Positions 33,801-41,255 of a stretch of DNA of 64,000 nucleotides are shown here, in pieces. Both the position numbers and the translations under genes were made by a program. Source of the stretch: Geoalkalibacter halelectricus (GTDB lineage: Bacteria > Desulfobacterota > Desulfuromonadia > Desulfuromonadales > Geoalkalibacteraceae); contig NZ_CP092109.1 of NCBI RefSeq assembly GCF_025263685.1, forward strand, positions 3,969,001-4,033,000, written 5' to 3'. The notes beneath the pieces were generated by a model that worked only from the letters and a program-made list of their open reading frames with translations, had not been told where the DNA came from and made no database searches. Each line of letters starts with the position of its first letter. Within the stretch, counting starts at the first letter, position 1.

Positions 33801-34985
33801 ATGAATACCTTAGACACCATCAATCGGCCGACTCTCGCCGAGGTTGAGGGGATCGCAGCCCTCAACAACCCCATCATCCGCAATCTGCAAATCACCCAGT
33901 GCTATTTCGAACTCTCGGCGGTGCATGCCGCCCGTCTTCCCGAGGACGCCAACTGGTGCACCTTTGCCACCTGGGCCTCCCGGCAGGCGGGGCAAAGCAT
34001 CCGCATGGAAGATGTGGAGGACAGCCTTGAGCGCCTCATGCGCTCCGAAGCCCTGGCCGCCCGTGCTGCTCGACACCTCGCCGGCGTGGCGCAGAGCTTC
34101 GGCGCCATATTCAGCCGGGATGAAGTGCTGCGAATCCTTTGGGAGCTGGCCGACCCCCGGGCGGCCCTGGAGCGGGTGAGCGCGGCCGTGGCCGAGGGCA
34201 ATCGCAAGGTCTTTGCCGAAATCGGATGGGAATATGCCCGCTTCAATGAACAGTGCTTGAACGACCCCGTTCCGCTGGACGACAAAATCGCGGCTTTCTG
34301 CGCCCAGTTACGCGACGGCGAGCCGCCCCAGGGGCAGAGCTACCTGCGCCGAGCCTTCCTGCATTACTATCGGGCGCTTTTTGCAGCGGATGCCAAGACG
34401 CGCGCGGAACTTCAGTTCATGGCCAATATCGAAATCGGCTACCACGAACAGACGCGCCTGCAACCGGAAATTGTCGCCGCTCTCAATGCCGCGCTCGTCG
34501 ATCCCGAAGAATTTACCGCGCGTCTCCTCGCCGTCGCCTTTCCCCGTGGCAGCCTGCTCTTGACGGGGCGCAAGCTGCTGATGGGCATCACCGGCCGGCC
34601 GACCCCCCTGCAACGCGCGATTCATGCCTTTGTCGAGAAGCTGCGCGCCGAACTGCGCCGCATCATCACCGCGAAGCTCATGGTTCTGGAACTGCCCGGT
34701 GGCCAACACCTTAAACTGGGCGAAGACCTGCAGGGCGAGTTTCCCCAGCGTCTCAGGGACATCCGTGACCCTGACCTGCAAAATCTGCTGGCGCGTGTTG
34801 ATCCTACCCCCGACAGCCTCCTTCACACGGGGGCGGTGGACTGGGCCGACCTTGGCGAACGTCTGCATTTCATCGTCGATCTCTTCCGCACCCGCCATGA
34901 AGCCGCCGAACTTTTCACTCCACCCTTTACCTCCCGGCAGGTCAGAGCATTAAAAGCGGGACGCCTGCCCAGGGGGCGGCTGTGA
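33801..34985 (+). CDS. Uncharacterised 394-residue protein
   Basis: A good SD (AGGAGGAGG) precedes ATG 33801. The protein is mostly helical, with no signal peptide or membrane segment. Conspicuous parts are NANWCTFATWASRQAGQSIR-like residues near 50-70 and a GRPTPLQRAIHAFVEKLRAEL region near 265. I do not recognise a family and assign no function. Confidence 0.65.
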   Translation: MNTLDTINRPTLAEVEGIAALNNPIIRNLQITQCYFELSAVHAARLPEDANWCTFATWASRQAGQSIRMEDVEDSLERLMRSEALAARAARHLAGVAQSFGAIFSRDEVLRILWELADPRAALERVSAAVAEGNRKVFAEIGWEYARFNEQCLNDPVPLDDKIAAFCAQLRDGEPPQGQSYLRRAFLHYYRALFAADAKTRAELQFMANIEIGYHEQTRLQPEIVAALNAALVDPEEFTARLLAVAFPRGSLLLTGRKLLMGITGRPTPLQRAIHAFVEKLRAELRRIITAKLMVLELPGGQHLKLGEDLQGEFPQRLRDIRDPDLQNLLARVDPTPDSLLHTGAVDWADLGERLHFIVDLFRTRHEAAELFTPPFTSRQVRALKAGRLPRGRL

Positions 34986-35189
34986 GAGGGGGGACGCCAC
35001 CCGTGTCATCTTGTCCAAATTATTCATGAAGGCTTCTGCTGCAACCGTCTATTGGGCGCCACCTTAAGCCGCGCTCGCTGCTTGCGCATCGACGTACTGC
35101 AAGTACACCTGTAGGGCAACTCACTGCGCTTGGCTTGACCTGACGCGCACTGGTCGGTTTCGCGGCAACGCCTCATGTAGGAATAAGAT

Positions 35190-35217
35190 AAAAAAGGCTC
35201 GCCGTTACCGGCGAGCC
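35190..35217 (-). terminator. Intrinsic terminator of the cytochrome gene
   Basis: Perfect 8-bp stem GGCTCGCC/GGCGAGCC with loop GTTACC (35196-35217), followed on the minus strand by U residues (35190-35195). The rest of 34986-35314 has no gene I can see. Confidence 0.85.
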
Positions 35218-35314
35218 CAAAATCCCATAGAATCTGCAGAGTGCATTCAGCGGTTGAAAATGGTCAATACATCAGACTCAGCGAGTCAAAAAGACCTCAC
35301 CCCGCCCCTCTGAC

Positions 35315-35956
35315 TCAGCGGCGCCAACCGCCCGAAGACCCGCCAGATCCGTCCCGTCCATCATCCTGATCCTTTTCAGCATCAAGATCGGGAAAGGCGG
35401 GCACCGCATATTGCTTGCCGTTATGTTCGATCGTGACCAGGGTGAAATCCAGTTTGCTCCCTTGGGAGCCCCCCCGGCGGCCACTGAATTGGGAGCTGAA
35501 AAGGTTAAAAAGACCCCGCCCGGGACCGCCGCCGCCACCACGATCCCAGCCCCGTGAACGCCCGCTGGAACTTCCGGAGGGCATGGCATGGAAAGGTTTG
35601 GTCAAATGGCAGGCCGCGCAGGCTCCGTAATTTTGAATAGGACCGCCCTTCTCATGCATGTAGGCACCATGACACGCGCGACAGGCTGCTTGCTTGGGTC
35701 GATCAAGGGCCCATTCGGGAACACTGTGACAATAGGCGCAATTGCCTCCCAGGGATTGCGCGGTTGTGTGGTGAGGGTCAGACGCGTGGCAGTCGGCACA
35801 GGAGGTTGCCGTACTGGCGGCCTGGTGACAGACGCTGCAATCTCCGCCCACCTGCAGCAGCGGGTCGCCGTGATGAATTTCCGGAATCGGCGCCGTGTGG
35901 CAGGCCTGGCAGGTATCGCCCGAAGTCTTGAGAGTGCTGTGGTGTAAGTTCTCAGA
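35315..35956 (-). pseudogene. Multihaem c-type cytochrome, 5'-truncated
   Basis: Open frame after a stop at 35957-35959, with no start codon or signal peptide. It contains six CXXCH haem sites (CQACH, CSVCH, CADCH, CAYCH, CRACH, CAACH) in about 130 residues, then a Gly/Ser/Arg-rich tail and VTIEHNGKQYAVPAFPDLDA. Such periplasmic multihaem proteins are typical of metal-reducing Desulfuromonadales. The N-terminus is lost exactly where the junction element at 35946 begins. Confidence 0.8.
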
Positions 35957-36051
35957 TTAGCCTGCACGTAAATTCCTGATTATCTTGATACTCCTTCCTG
36001 ATTATTTTGGTAAAACGCCCCGGAAACCGTTGCTGCCTCTCCGGGGCGTCG
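35946..36051. repeat. Junction element, copy A (AT-rich repeat plus hairpin)
   Basis: About 65 bp starting AGTTCTCAGATTAGCCTGC and containing two direct repeats of TTCCTGATTAT, followed by a hairpin ACGCCCCGG/CCGGGGCGT (36014-36051). The same element, inverted, lies at 58000-58095. Here it separates a truncated cytochrome from a truncated Bet; there it separates a truncated AbiEii from a truncated exonuclease. Confidence 0.75.
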
Positions 36052-36504
36052 TTGGCCTGCGAGCCCGAGCCCAGGAGCGAACCACCCCGGAGCAGCCAAT
36101 CGGGCTTCGAGGCGCCCCATCCGGCGCAAGAATCCGAGCTGCTCATCTCGGCCAGCCAGATCGCCACCCTTGAAGCCCTGATCCGCGAGACCCGCTCGGA
36201 CAAGGCCAAGTATCTTCGATACCTGGGCGTCGACCGGCTGGAGCAGCTGCCCCTCGATCGTTATCAGGAAGCAGTCGCGGCTCTCGAAGGCAAAAAGGAC
36301 GACGCGAGAACCCCTGCGGCCGACAAGATTCCTGCCAACCGCGACGCCATCCTCTCGGCCCTGGCCGCTAAGCGCATCGAGGCCCGGATAGACGAGGAAA
36401 GCGGAATGATTTACGCCTCGTCCTACCAGGACAAGGACTTTCTCAAGGCGCTTGGCTTTCGCTGGGACGGCAAGAACCGCACCTGGTCGCTGCAAGCCGC
36501 CTGA
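36007..36504 (+). pseudogene. Probable Bet C-terminal fragment with a DUF5710-like tail
   Basis: The open frame has only a TTG at its start and the first 40 codons belong to the junction element. From about 36130, ISASQIATLEALIRETRSDK and YLGVDRLEQLPLDRYQEAVA resemble the C-terminal helices found after the annealing domain of Bet/RecT proteins. The end, YQDKDFLKALGFRWDGKNRTW, is a DUF5710-type motif. With the N-terminal bet pieces at 10583 and 28313 it suggests one ancestral bet gene broken apart. It could also be an independent gene with a start I cannot identify. Confidence 0.5.
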
Positions 36505-36530
36505 GCCCTGACCCATCGCTTCGCCACCCT

Positions 36531-36605
36531 CCACGAGGGAGACATCGTTCTCCCCGGCGGGGGAAATCTGTCTCCTTCGTGGCTTAACCGCCAAGGAGAC
36601 CGATC
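36531..36605 (+). promoter_or_regulatory. GGGAGAC structured leader element C (before exonuclease)
   Basis: CCACGAGGGAGAC (36531-36543) pairs with GTCTCCTTCGTGG (36570-36582), a 13-bp stem with one G-U wobble. Inside is CTCCCC/GGGGG. SD AAGGAGAC at 36593-36600, ATG 36606. The outer five pairs differ from the other leaders on both strands, which is compensatory change. Confidence 0.75.
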
Positions 36606-37601
36606 ATGAGCAAATTGCAGAGCTTCCTCGAATCCGCCCTTCAGGAAAAAAATCGCAAGGACAGCGCGCACCTCGGCAACCGCAGCCTCTACATCGGCGC
36701 TTCGGATATCGCCGGCTGCCCGCGCAAGGCCGTTCTGGCCCGCACACAACCCGTTCGCTTCGATACCCGCACCCTGCTCAAGTTCGCCCGTGGTCACGCC
36801 GCCGAGGACCTGGTCGCGCAGATCTTCCAGGCCGGTGGTCTCACCCCGCAGCGCGAGATGGAGCTGATCCACCCCGACTATCCGTTTCTGGAGTGTCACG
36901 TGGATTTTCATTTCCGCTTTCGGCGCGAGGACGGCAGGGGCCGCATCCATGTGCTCGAACTCAAATCAACCGACGGCATCCCCGGCGAGCCCTACGGCTC
37001 CTGGATCAACCAACTGCATGTGCAGATGGGTTTCGTGCGCCTGCACAACCCCGGCTGGGAGATCACCGGCTCCATCCTCGCTATCGATCTCAACAGCGGC
37101 GCCTGGCAGGAGTTCAACGGCTATGCCCCGCAGGAACTGGTGTTCGAGGTGCTGCTCAACAAGGGCATCCAAATCTGGGAATGCCTCCAGGATGAAACCC
37201 TCATCCCCTCGGTCGAAACGGGCCTGCTCTGCGATTACTGCCCGTACCGCATGGGCTGCCCGGCCTTTGCCGGTGAGGTCGCGATTCACCAGGAGATTCT
37301 GTCCCTGGCCGAAAGCTACCTGCGGCTCTACGCGCGCAAGGCCCAGGCCGACCGGGATCTCAAGAAACTCAAAGAAGACATTCTCTCCTTTACCGGCAGT
37401 GCCTTTCGCGGTGCCACCGAGGATGTCCTGCTCGCCGCCTATGAAGTGGCGCCCGGCGAGATGATCGACGCGGGCCTGCTCAAGGAGCGCTATCCCGAGA
37501 TCTACGAAGAAGTGAAGAAGGAAAAGGCTGGCTTTACCCGCCTGGACATCAAGCGGGTGAAGACCCAGGCCCAACCGAACGCAGCCAGGCAAGCCGCCTA
37601 G
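36606..37601 (+). CDS. PD-(D/E)XK exonuclease with four-Cys cluster (Cas4/AddB-like)
   Basis: 331 residues. YIGASDIAGCPRKAVLA near 28-44 and CDYCPYRMGC near 207-216 supply four Cys arranged as in the [4Fe-4S] cluster of Cas4/AddB nucleases. HGHAAEDLV-like His (RGHAAEDLV), ECHVDFHF near 96 and HVLELKST near 114-121 are the nuclease active-site motifs. In SXT-like ICEs a 5'-3' exonuclease works with Bet in single-strand annealing recombination, and the position after the Bet remnant fits. Full length here; a truncated copy is at 57277. Confidence 0.8.
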   Translation: MSKLQSFLESALQEKNRKDSAHLGNRSLYIGASDIAGCPRKAVLARTQPVRFDTRTLLKFARGHAAEDLVAQIFQAGGLTPQREMELIHPDYPFLECHVDFHFRFRREDGRGRIHVLELKSTDGIPGEPYGSWINQLHVQMGFVRLHNPGWEITGSILAIDLNSGAWQEFNGYAPQELVFEVLLNKGIQIWECLQDETLIPSVETGLLCDYCPYRMGCPAFAGEVAIHQEILSLAESYLRLYARKAQADRDLKKLKEDILSFTGSAFRGATEDVLLAAYEVAPGEMIDAGLLKERYPEIYEEVKKEKAGFTRLDIKRVKTQAQPNAARQAA

Positions 37602-37620
37602 CCGATCCCACCAGGGGCGT

Positions 37621-37670
37621 AACGACCACGCCCCGCACGGGGTCTTGGCCCGCCGGGGCGTGGTCGTTTT
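37621..37670 (+). terminator. Strong hairpin after the exonuclease gene
   Basis: Perfect 14-bp stem AACGACCACGCCCC (37621-37634) with GGGGCGTGGTCGTT (37655-37668), followed by TT. It could terminate or attenuate before the small membrane-protein gene 28 bp on. The inverted copy (57210-57257) has one mismatch. Confidence 0.65.
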
Positions 37671-37697
37671 CGTCCCCGCAGCCAAGGAGACCTCGTG

Positions 37698-37868
37698 ATG
37701 AACAAGGATGATTTCTACCAGGCCACCCTGACCACCTTCCTCGCGTTTCTGGTGCTGCTGGTCGCCTCCTGCGGCATGGCCGTGATGGTCTTCCAGCAGG
37801 TCGATCCGCCCGAGGAGCGATCTCTCACCCTCAGCGACGAGGAGGTGCGCCGATGGCTGCGCTACTGA
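37698..37868 (+). CDS. Small single-pass membrane protein
   Basis: 56 residues, with SD AAGGAGAC. One membrane helix (LTTFLAFLVLLVASCGMAVMVF) and an acidic/basic C-terminus ending SDEEVRRWLRY. It overlaps the DUF4258 gene by 16 bp and is preserved in the inverted copy at 57010-57180, which supports it being a real gene. Function unknown. Confidence 0.7.
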   Translation: MNKDDFYQATLTTFLAFLVLLVASCGMAVMVFQQVDPPEERSLTLSDEEVRRWLRY

Positions 37869-38077
37869 CCCTGCACGGCGCCAATCGCATGCTTGAGCGA
37901 AGCATCCCCGTCGAGGTGGTCGAAATCTGCCGCCTTGCGGCGCCGCTTCTCAACCACAAACCCCTGCGGTTTCGCTGGGGAGACTACATCATCGTCGCCA
38001 TCCGTCAGCGGGACGTGCCGCGCATCATCTCGGTGTGGCGGGCCGCAAATGACGGATTGGAGCAGCGGCGAAGCTAA
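37853..38077 (+). CDS. DUF4258-like small protein
   Basis: 74 residues: HGANRMLERSIPVEVVEICR, FRWGDYIIVAIRQRDVPRIISVWRA. The H..RM..R.I..E.V opening and the terminal IISVWR strand are the DUF4258 pattern. Function not established in the family. The copy at 56807-57025 has the same core with a different end. Confidence 0.65.
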   Translation: MAALLTLHGANRMLERSIPVEVVEICRLAAPLLNHKPLRFRWGDYIIVAIRQRDVPRIISVWRAANDGLEQRRS

Positions 38078-38487
38078 TGGCTGTTGGGGGGAACAATGTA
38101 CCGGGGTTCGTCCTGACCGTCCACCCAAACGGCTGCCAGATAACTGATGTTGTCTGAGTCGACGAAATAGCGGACGTGCAATCGCCGGTAGGCGATGTCG
38201 ACGATGGCCAAATGAAACTCCAGTTCCTTTGCCCCAAGACTTTTGCGTCTGAGGGGCCAAGACCTTGGATGCCTGTCAATGACATCGAGAATGGTTTTCA
38301 TGGCAGCGGGCAATGCGGAAAAAGCTAGAGGGCTTGAGTCCTTGAGATAGGCTCTGAGCTCCTTATAGGCCGCAATAAAGGCGGGAGTACGGCGGATATG
38401 CGGGTATTGAGGGGTCATGGAAGAGATTGCCTGGTCCGTGTCCTTTTGCGCCTTAGGCCGAATTCTCGCCGGCTCGCCCGTCTTCAT
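38074..38487 (-). CDS. Probable toxin of a TA pair inserted in the ICE module
   Basis: 137 residues from 38487; a start at 38418 (MTPQYPHIRR) would give 114 and is equally possible because neither has a good SD. The C-terminal half, LEFHLAIVDIAYRRLHVRYF ... YLAAVWV, looks like a RelE/ParE-type sheet but I cannot name the family. It follows and overlaps a small RHH-like gene on the same strand. The whole pair is absent from the inverted copy of this region. Confidence 0.5.
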   Translation of the reverse strand: MKTGEPARIRPKAQKDTDQAISSMTPQYPHIRRTPAFIAAYKELRAYLKDSSPLAFSALPAAMKTILDVIDRHPRSWPLRRKSLGAKELEFHLAIVDIAYRRLHVRYFVDSDNISYLAAVWVDGQDEPRYIVPPNSH

Positions 38488-38719
38488 CGATCATTTCGAG
38501 CAGATCGTCAATCGGCTCGGCAAGCCCTTTTTGGATCTCATTCCAGGATTGCAGGGTCAACAGGTCGGCTCGGCGCTCGAGAATGTCCTCATGGATCAAG
38601 CGCTGGGCACCAGACTTGAACAAGGCCTGGGGCGTCATGCCGTGAACCCGGCAGTATTCGTTGACATTGTGCAGTTCGCGTTCATCGAGGGTGATGTTGA
38701 CCTGATGGCGTTTCGGCAT
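38453..38719 (-). CDS. Probable RHH-like antitoxin
   Basis: 88 residues from ATG 38719 with AAGGA upstream. MPKRHQVNITLDERELHNVNEYCRVHG-type start resembles a ribbon-helix-helix DNA-binding domain, with an acidic C-terminus (DDLLEMIDEDGRAGE) suitable for neutralising a toxin. Opposite in orientation to the ICE genes around it. Confidence 0.5.
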   Translation of the reverse strand: MPKRHQVNITLDERELHNVNEYCRVHGMTPQALFKSGAQRLIHEDILERRADLLTLQSWNEIQKGLAEPIDDLLEMIDEDGRAGENSA

Positions 38720-38820
38720 GGTCGCATTCCTTTTGATAGCAATAATAGGAATTCTAACTTTTTCTCGCGGAATGAGCAAGACCGCACACATCCGCATAAT
38801 GTCCGAATGACCCCTTCAAC

Positions 38821-38893
38821 CCCAGCCGGGGGAGACTCTCTCCCCGGACGGGGACAGGTCTCCCCCGACCATATTTTTAGGGAGAGACCGCTT
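38821..38893 (+). promoter_or_regulatory. GGGAGAC structured leader element D (before MoxR ATPase)
   Basis: GGGGGAGAC (38828-38836) pairs with GTCTCCCCC (38858-38866), extended by one C-G pair. Inner hairpin CCCC-GGAC-GGGG. SD AGGGAGAGACC (38879-38889), ATG 38894. The inverted copy is at 56732-56805. Confidence 0.75.
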
Positions 38894-39853
38894 ATGAGCA
38901 CCCATCTGCACAACCTTTTATCGGCCAACGATCCGGTCCCCAAAATCTACACCGTGCAGCAGGCCTTCGGGCTGCCCTCTCAGATGAAGATTCCGGGCTA
39001 TGCTCCCGGTCACCCCCTGGTGCCCGAGAAAAACCCCGCCTTTGTCTGGCAGCCCGCCCTGGTCAAGGATCTCATCGAATGGCTGCTTGATCCTTCGCCC
39101 GATCCGCTGTGGATCACAGGCCCCACGGGCTGCGGCAAGACCGAACTGCTGGTGCAACTCGGCGCGACGCTTCATCTGCCCACCGTAGTCGTCTCGGCCA
39201 AGAAGTCCACCGAGCCCGACGACATTTTGGGGCGCATCCGCTTGCACAACGGCTCGACGGTGTTTGAGCCGGGCGTGCTGCTGCGGGCCTACGCCAAGGG
39301 CTACTTCATCCTCTTTGACGAAATCGACGGCTATCCCCCCGACGTGATGCTCGCCTGCCACCGGATTCTGGAGAAAAAACCGGTGGTGCTCGATTCGGGC
39401 GAGATCATCGCGCCCGCCGCGCGCGTGCTTCTGGCCGCCACGGCCAACACGCGCGGCGACGGGGAAGGGGGCGAGATCTACACCGCCACCAGCATCTTCA
39501 ACCTCGCGACCCTCAACCGCTTCGAGAAGTGGGTGATGGATTACTACCCGCCGGAGATCGAAACCCGCATCATCCAGACCGCGCTGCCCGAGCTCAACGA
39601 GCAGGCCATCACCTGCATGGTCAAAAGCGCCAAGGACATCCGCGTCGCCTTTGAACAGGGCAGCTGTCCCGGCCCCATCTCCACCCGCGATCTGATCCGC
39701 TGGGGGCGAAAGCTTCTGCTCAGCGCCCAGCGCACCGACGTCAAACCCCTCTACCATGCCTTCGACAAGGCCTTCGGCAACGGGCTCAACAAGCACGTGC
39801 GCGCCGCGCTGCACAAGATCTTGCAGAGCCACTTCAGCGTTCCCGCGCCCTGA
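38894..39853 (+). CDS. MoxR/CobS-like AAA+ ATPase
   Basis: 319 residues. Walker A GPTGCGKTE near 75-83, Walker B YFILFDEIDG near 140, sensor region LLAATANTRGDGEG near 178, and a C-terminal helical lid. SXT-type ICEs carry a cobS-like gene in the same place after bet and exo. MoxR ATPases usually act on a VWA-domain partner, which is encoded three genes downstream (41256). Preceded by structured leader D. Nearly identical copy at 55772-56731. Confidence 0.8.
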   Translation: MSTHLHNLLSANDPVPKIYTVQQAFGLPSQMKIPGYAPGHPLVPEKNPAFVWQPALVKDLIEWLLDPSPDPLWITGPTGCGKTELLVQLGATLHLPTVVVSAKKSTEPDDILGRIRLHNGSTVFEPGVLLRAYAKGYFILFDEIDGYPPDVMLACHRILEKKPVVLDSGEIIAPAARVLLAATANTRGDGEGGEIYTATSIFNLATLNRFEKWVMDYYPPEIETRIIQTALPELNEQAITCMVKSAKDIRVAFEQGSCPGPISTRDLIRWGRKLLLSAQRTDVKPLYHAFDKAFGNGLNKHVRAALHKILQSHFSVPAP

Positions 39854-39867
39854 GAGGAGACAAAACC

Positions 39868-40212
39868 ATGCACACCTTGATCTACGCGGTGCGGCTGGTG
39901 TCTCCATCGGTCTCGGGCGGCAAGTTCTGGTCGGCCGAGCTCTACGAGAACGGCCTTCTCCAGGTAAGCTTCGGCGCCCTGAGATCCTCCGGGCAAACCC
40001 ATGAGAAGCGCTTTGCCGACCGGCACCGGGCGTATGCCTACCTCGACACCAAGATTCAGGAGAAAAAGCGCAAGGGCTACCAGGTTGAGCACCAGAAATA
40101 CGCCTCCACGCCCGAGCCCGCGGCAAAGCCCACCCCCAAACCCAACGCCGCGGAAAAGCCCCGCGTCAGTCCGGCCGTGGACAGCGAGCTGGCCTTGCGC
40201 TGGGACTTCTAG
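39868..40212 (+). CDS. WGR-domain protein
   Basis: 114 residues with SD GGAGAC. LVSPSVSGGKFWSAELYENG then VSFGALRSSGQTHEKRF and YLDTKIQEKKRKGY follow the WGR pattern (a nucleic-acid-linked domain in PARPs and bacterial proteins). A Pro/Lys-rich linker and ELALRWDF end the protein. Second gene of the AAA+ unit. Confidence 0.7.
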   Translation: MHTLIYAVRLVSPSVSGGKFWSAELYENGLLQVSFGALRSSGQTHEKRFADRHRAYAYLDTKIQEKKRKGYQVEHQKYASTPEPAAKPTPKPNAAEKPRVSPAVDSELALRWDF

Positions 40213-40230
40213 ACCGGTCGCCGACCCACC

Positions 40231-40303
40231 ACCCCGCCGGGGAGACAGCTCCCCGCGAGGGGCAGATGCGTCTCCCCGGCCTCAATCACCAGGGAGACAC
40301 CTC
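40231..40303 (+). promoter_or_regulatory. GGGAGAC structured leader element E (before DUF3150 gene)
   Basis: GCCGGGGAGAC (40236-40246) pairs with GTCTCCCCGGC (40270-40280), an 11-bp perfect stem. Inside, CCCC-GCGA-GGGG is a hairpin closed by a GNRA-type tetraloop. SD AGGGAGAC (40291-40298), ATG 40304. The inverted copy is at 55322-55392. Confidence 0.75.
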
Positions 40304-41239
40304 ATGGAACTACTCAAGCATCTGGCCGTCATCATTCTCAACATCGATCTGTGGAGCGCCACCAGCAAACTCAGCGCCGAGGATCTGGCCCTCAACGGCA
40401 TCGACCCCAACAAGCTGCCGCCGGAGCAGCTGGCCAGCCTCGGCAGCATCCGCCTGCTGGGCCGCGATGCCCTGCGCGACCTCGAAAACCTCAAGCGCAA
40501 GGCCGAGCGGCTCTGCCAGGCAAGCGGCACGCGCTTTCTCGGCGGCTACGCCATCCCGCGCGACAAGGCCACCGAAGTGGTGGGCGAACTCGAAGCGATC
40601 AAGCAGCAATTCCACGACAAAAAGCGCGAATTCCTCGCCGGCTTTGACGCCGCCACCGAAACCTGGGTGGCCAAGAATCCGCCCCAGTGGGCGCAAATCA
40701 TCCGCAACGCCGCCAAGTCCCGGGAAGCCAGGGCCGCCGAGATTTTGAGCTTCAACTTCGCGGCGGTCGCCGTGGCCACGCCCGAGGAACTCAGCGACAA
40801 CAGCGGCCTTGTCGAGGAAACCCAAGGTCTGCTCGGTCGCCTCTACCACGAGGTGCGCCAAAGCGCCAGAACTACCTATGAGCAATCCTTCGTGGGACGC
40901 CGCGAGGCCAACCGCAAGATCCTGCGGCCGCTGATACAGATCCGCGACAAGCTGAGCGGGCTTTGTTTCGTTGCCCCGCAGGAGATCGGCGAGGCCATCG
41001 GCGTCATCGACGAGGTGCTCGCCAAGCTACCCCCAAGCGGCCCCATCGCGGGAGCCGATCTCGACATGCTGGCAGGGCTGGTCGGACGACGCCTGGCGCA
41101 CATCGGCCAGGTCTCCATGACCCAGCCCCTGGAGGAGCAAGGCGGGGAGGATTCTCCGGACGATCAGCCGATCGATCCGGGTGCCCCTTTGCCCGCGCCT
41201 TCCGAGGCCTGCTTTGCCCCCTTGTCCTTTGACTTCTAA
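40304..41239 (+). CDS. DUF3150-family protein
   Basis: 311 residues, start fixed by the SD AGGGAGAC. LAVIILNIDLWSATSKLSAEDL, LPPEQLASLGSIRLLGRDAL and FLGGYAIPRDKATEVVGEL are typical of DUF3150 proteins, which occur between cobS- and cobT-like genes in ICEs and phages. The rest is a long helical region. Function unknown; probably a component of the MoxR-VWA machine. Nearly identical copy at 54386-55321. Confidence 0.75.
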   Translation: MELLKHLAVIILNIDLWSATSKLSAEDLALNGIDPNKLPPEQLASLGSIRLLGRDALRDLENLKRKAERLCQASGTRFLGGYAIPRDKATEVVGELEAIKQQFHDKKREFLAGFDAATETWVAKNPPQWAQIIRNAAKSREARAAEILSFNFAAVAVATPEELSDNSGLVEETQGLLGRLYHEVRQSARTTYEQSFVGRREANRKILRPLIQIRDKLSGLCFVAPQEIGEAIGVIDEVLAKLPPSGPIAGADLDMLAGLVGRRLAHIGQVSMTQPLEEQGGEDSPDDQPIDPGAPLPAPSEACFAPLSFDF

Positions 41240-41255
41240 CCACCGGGAGACCGCC

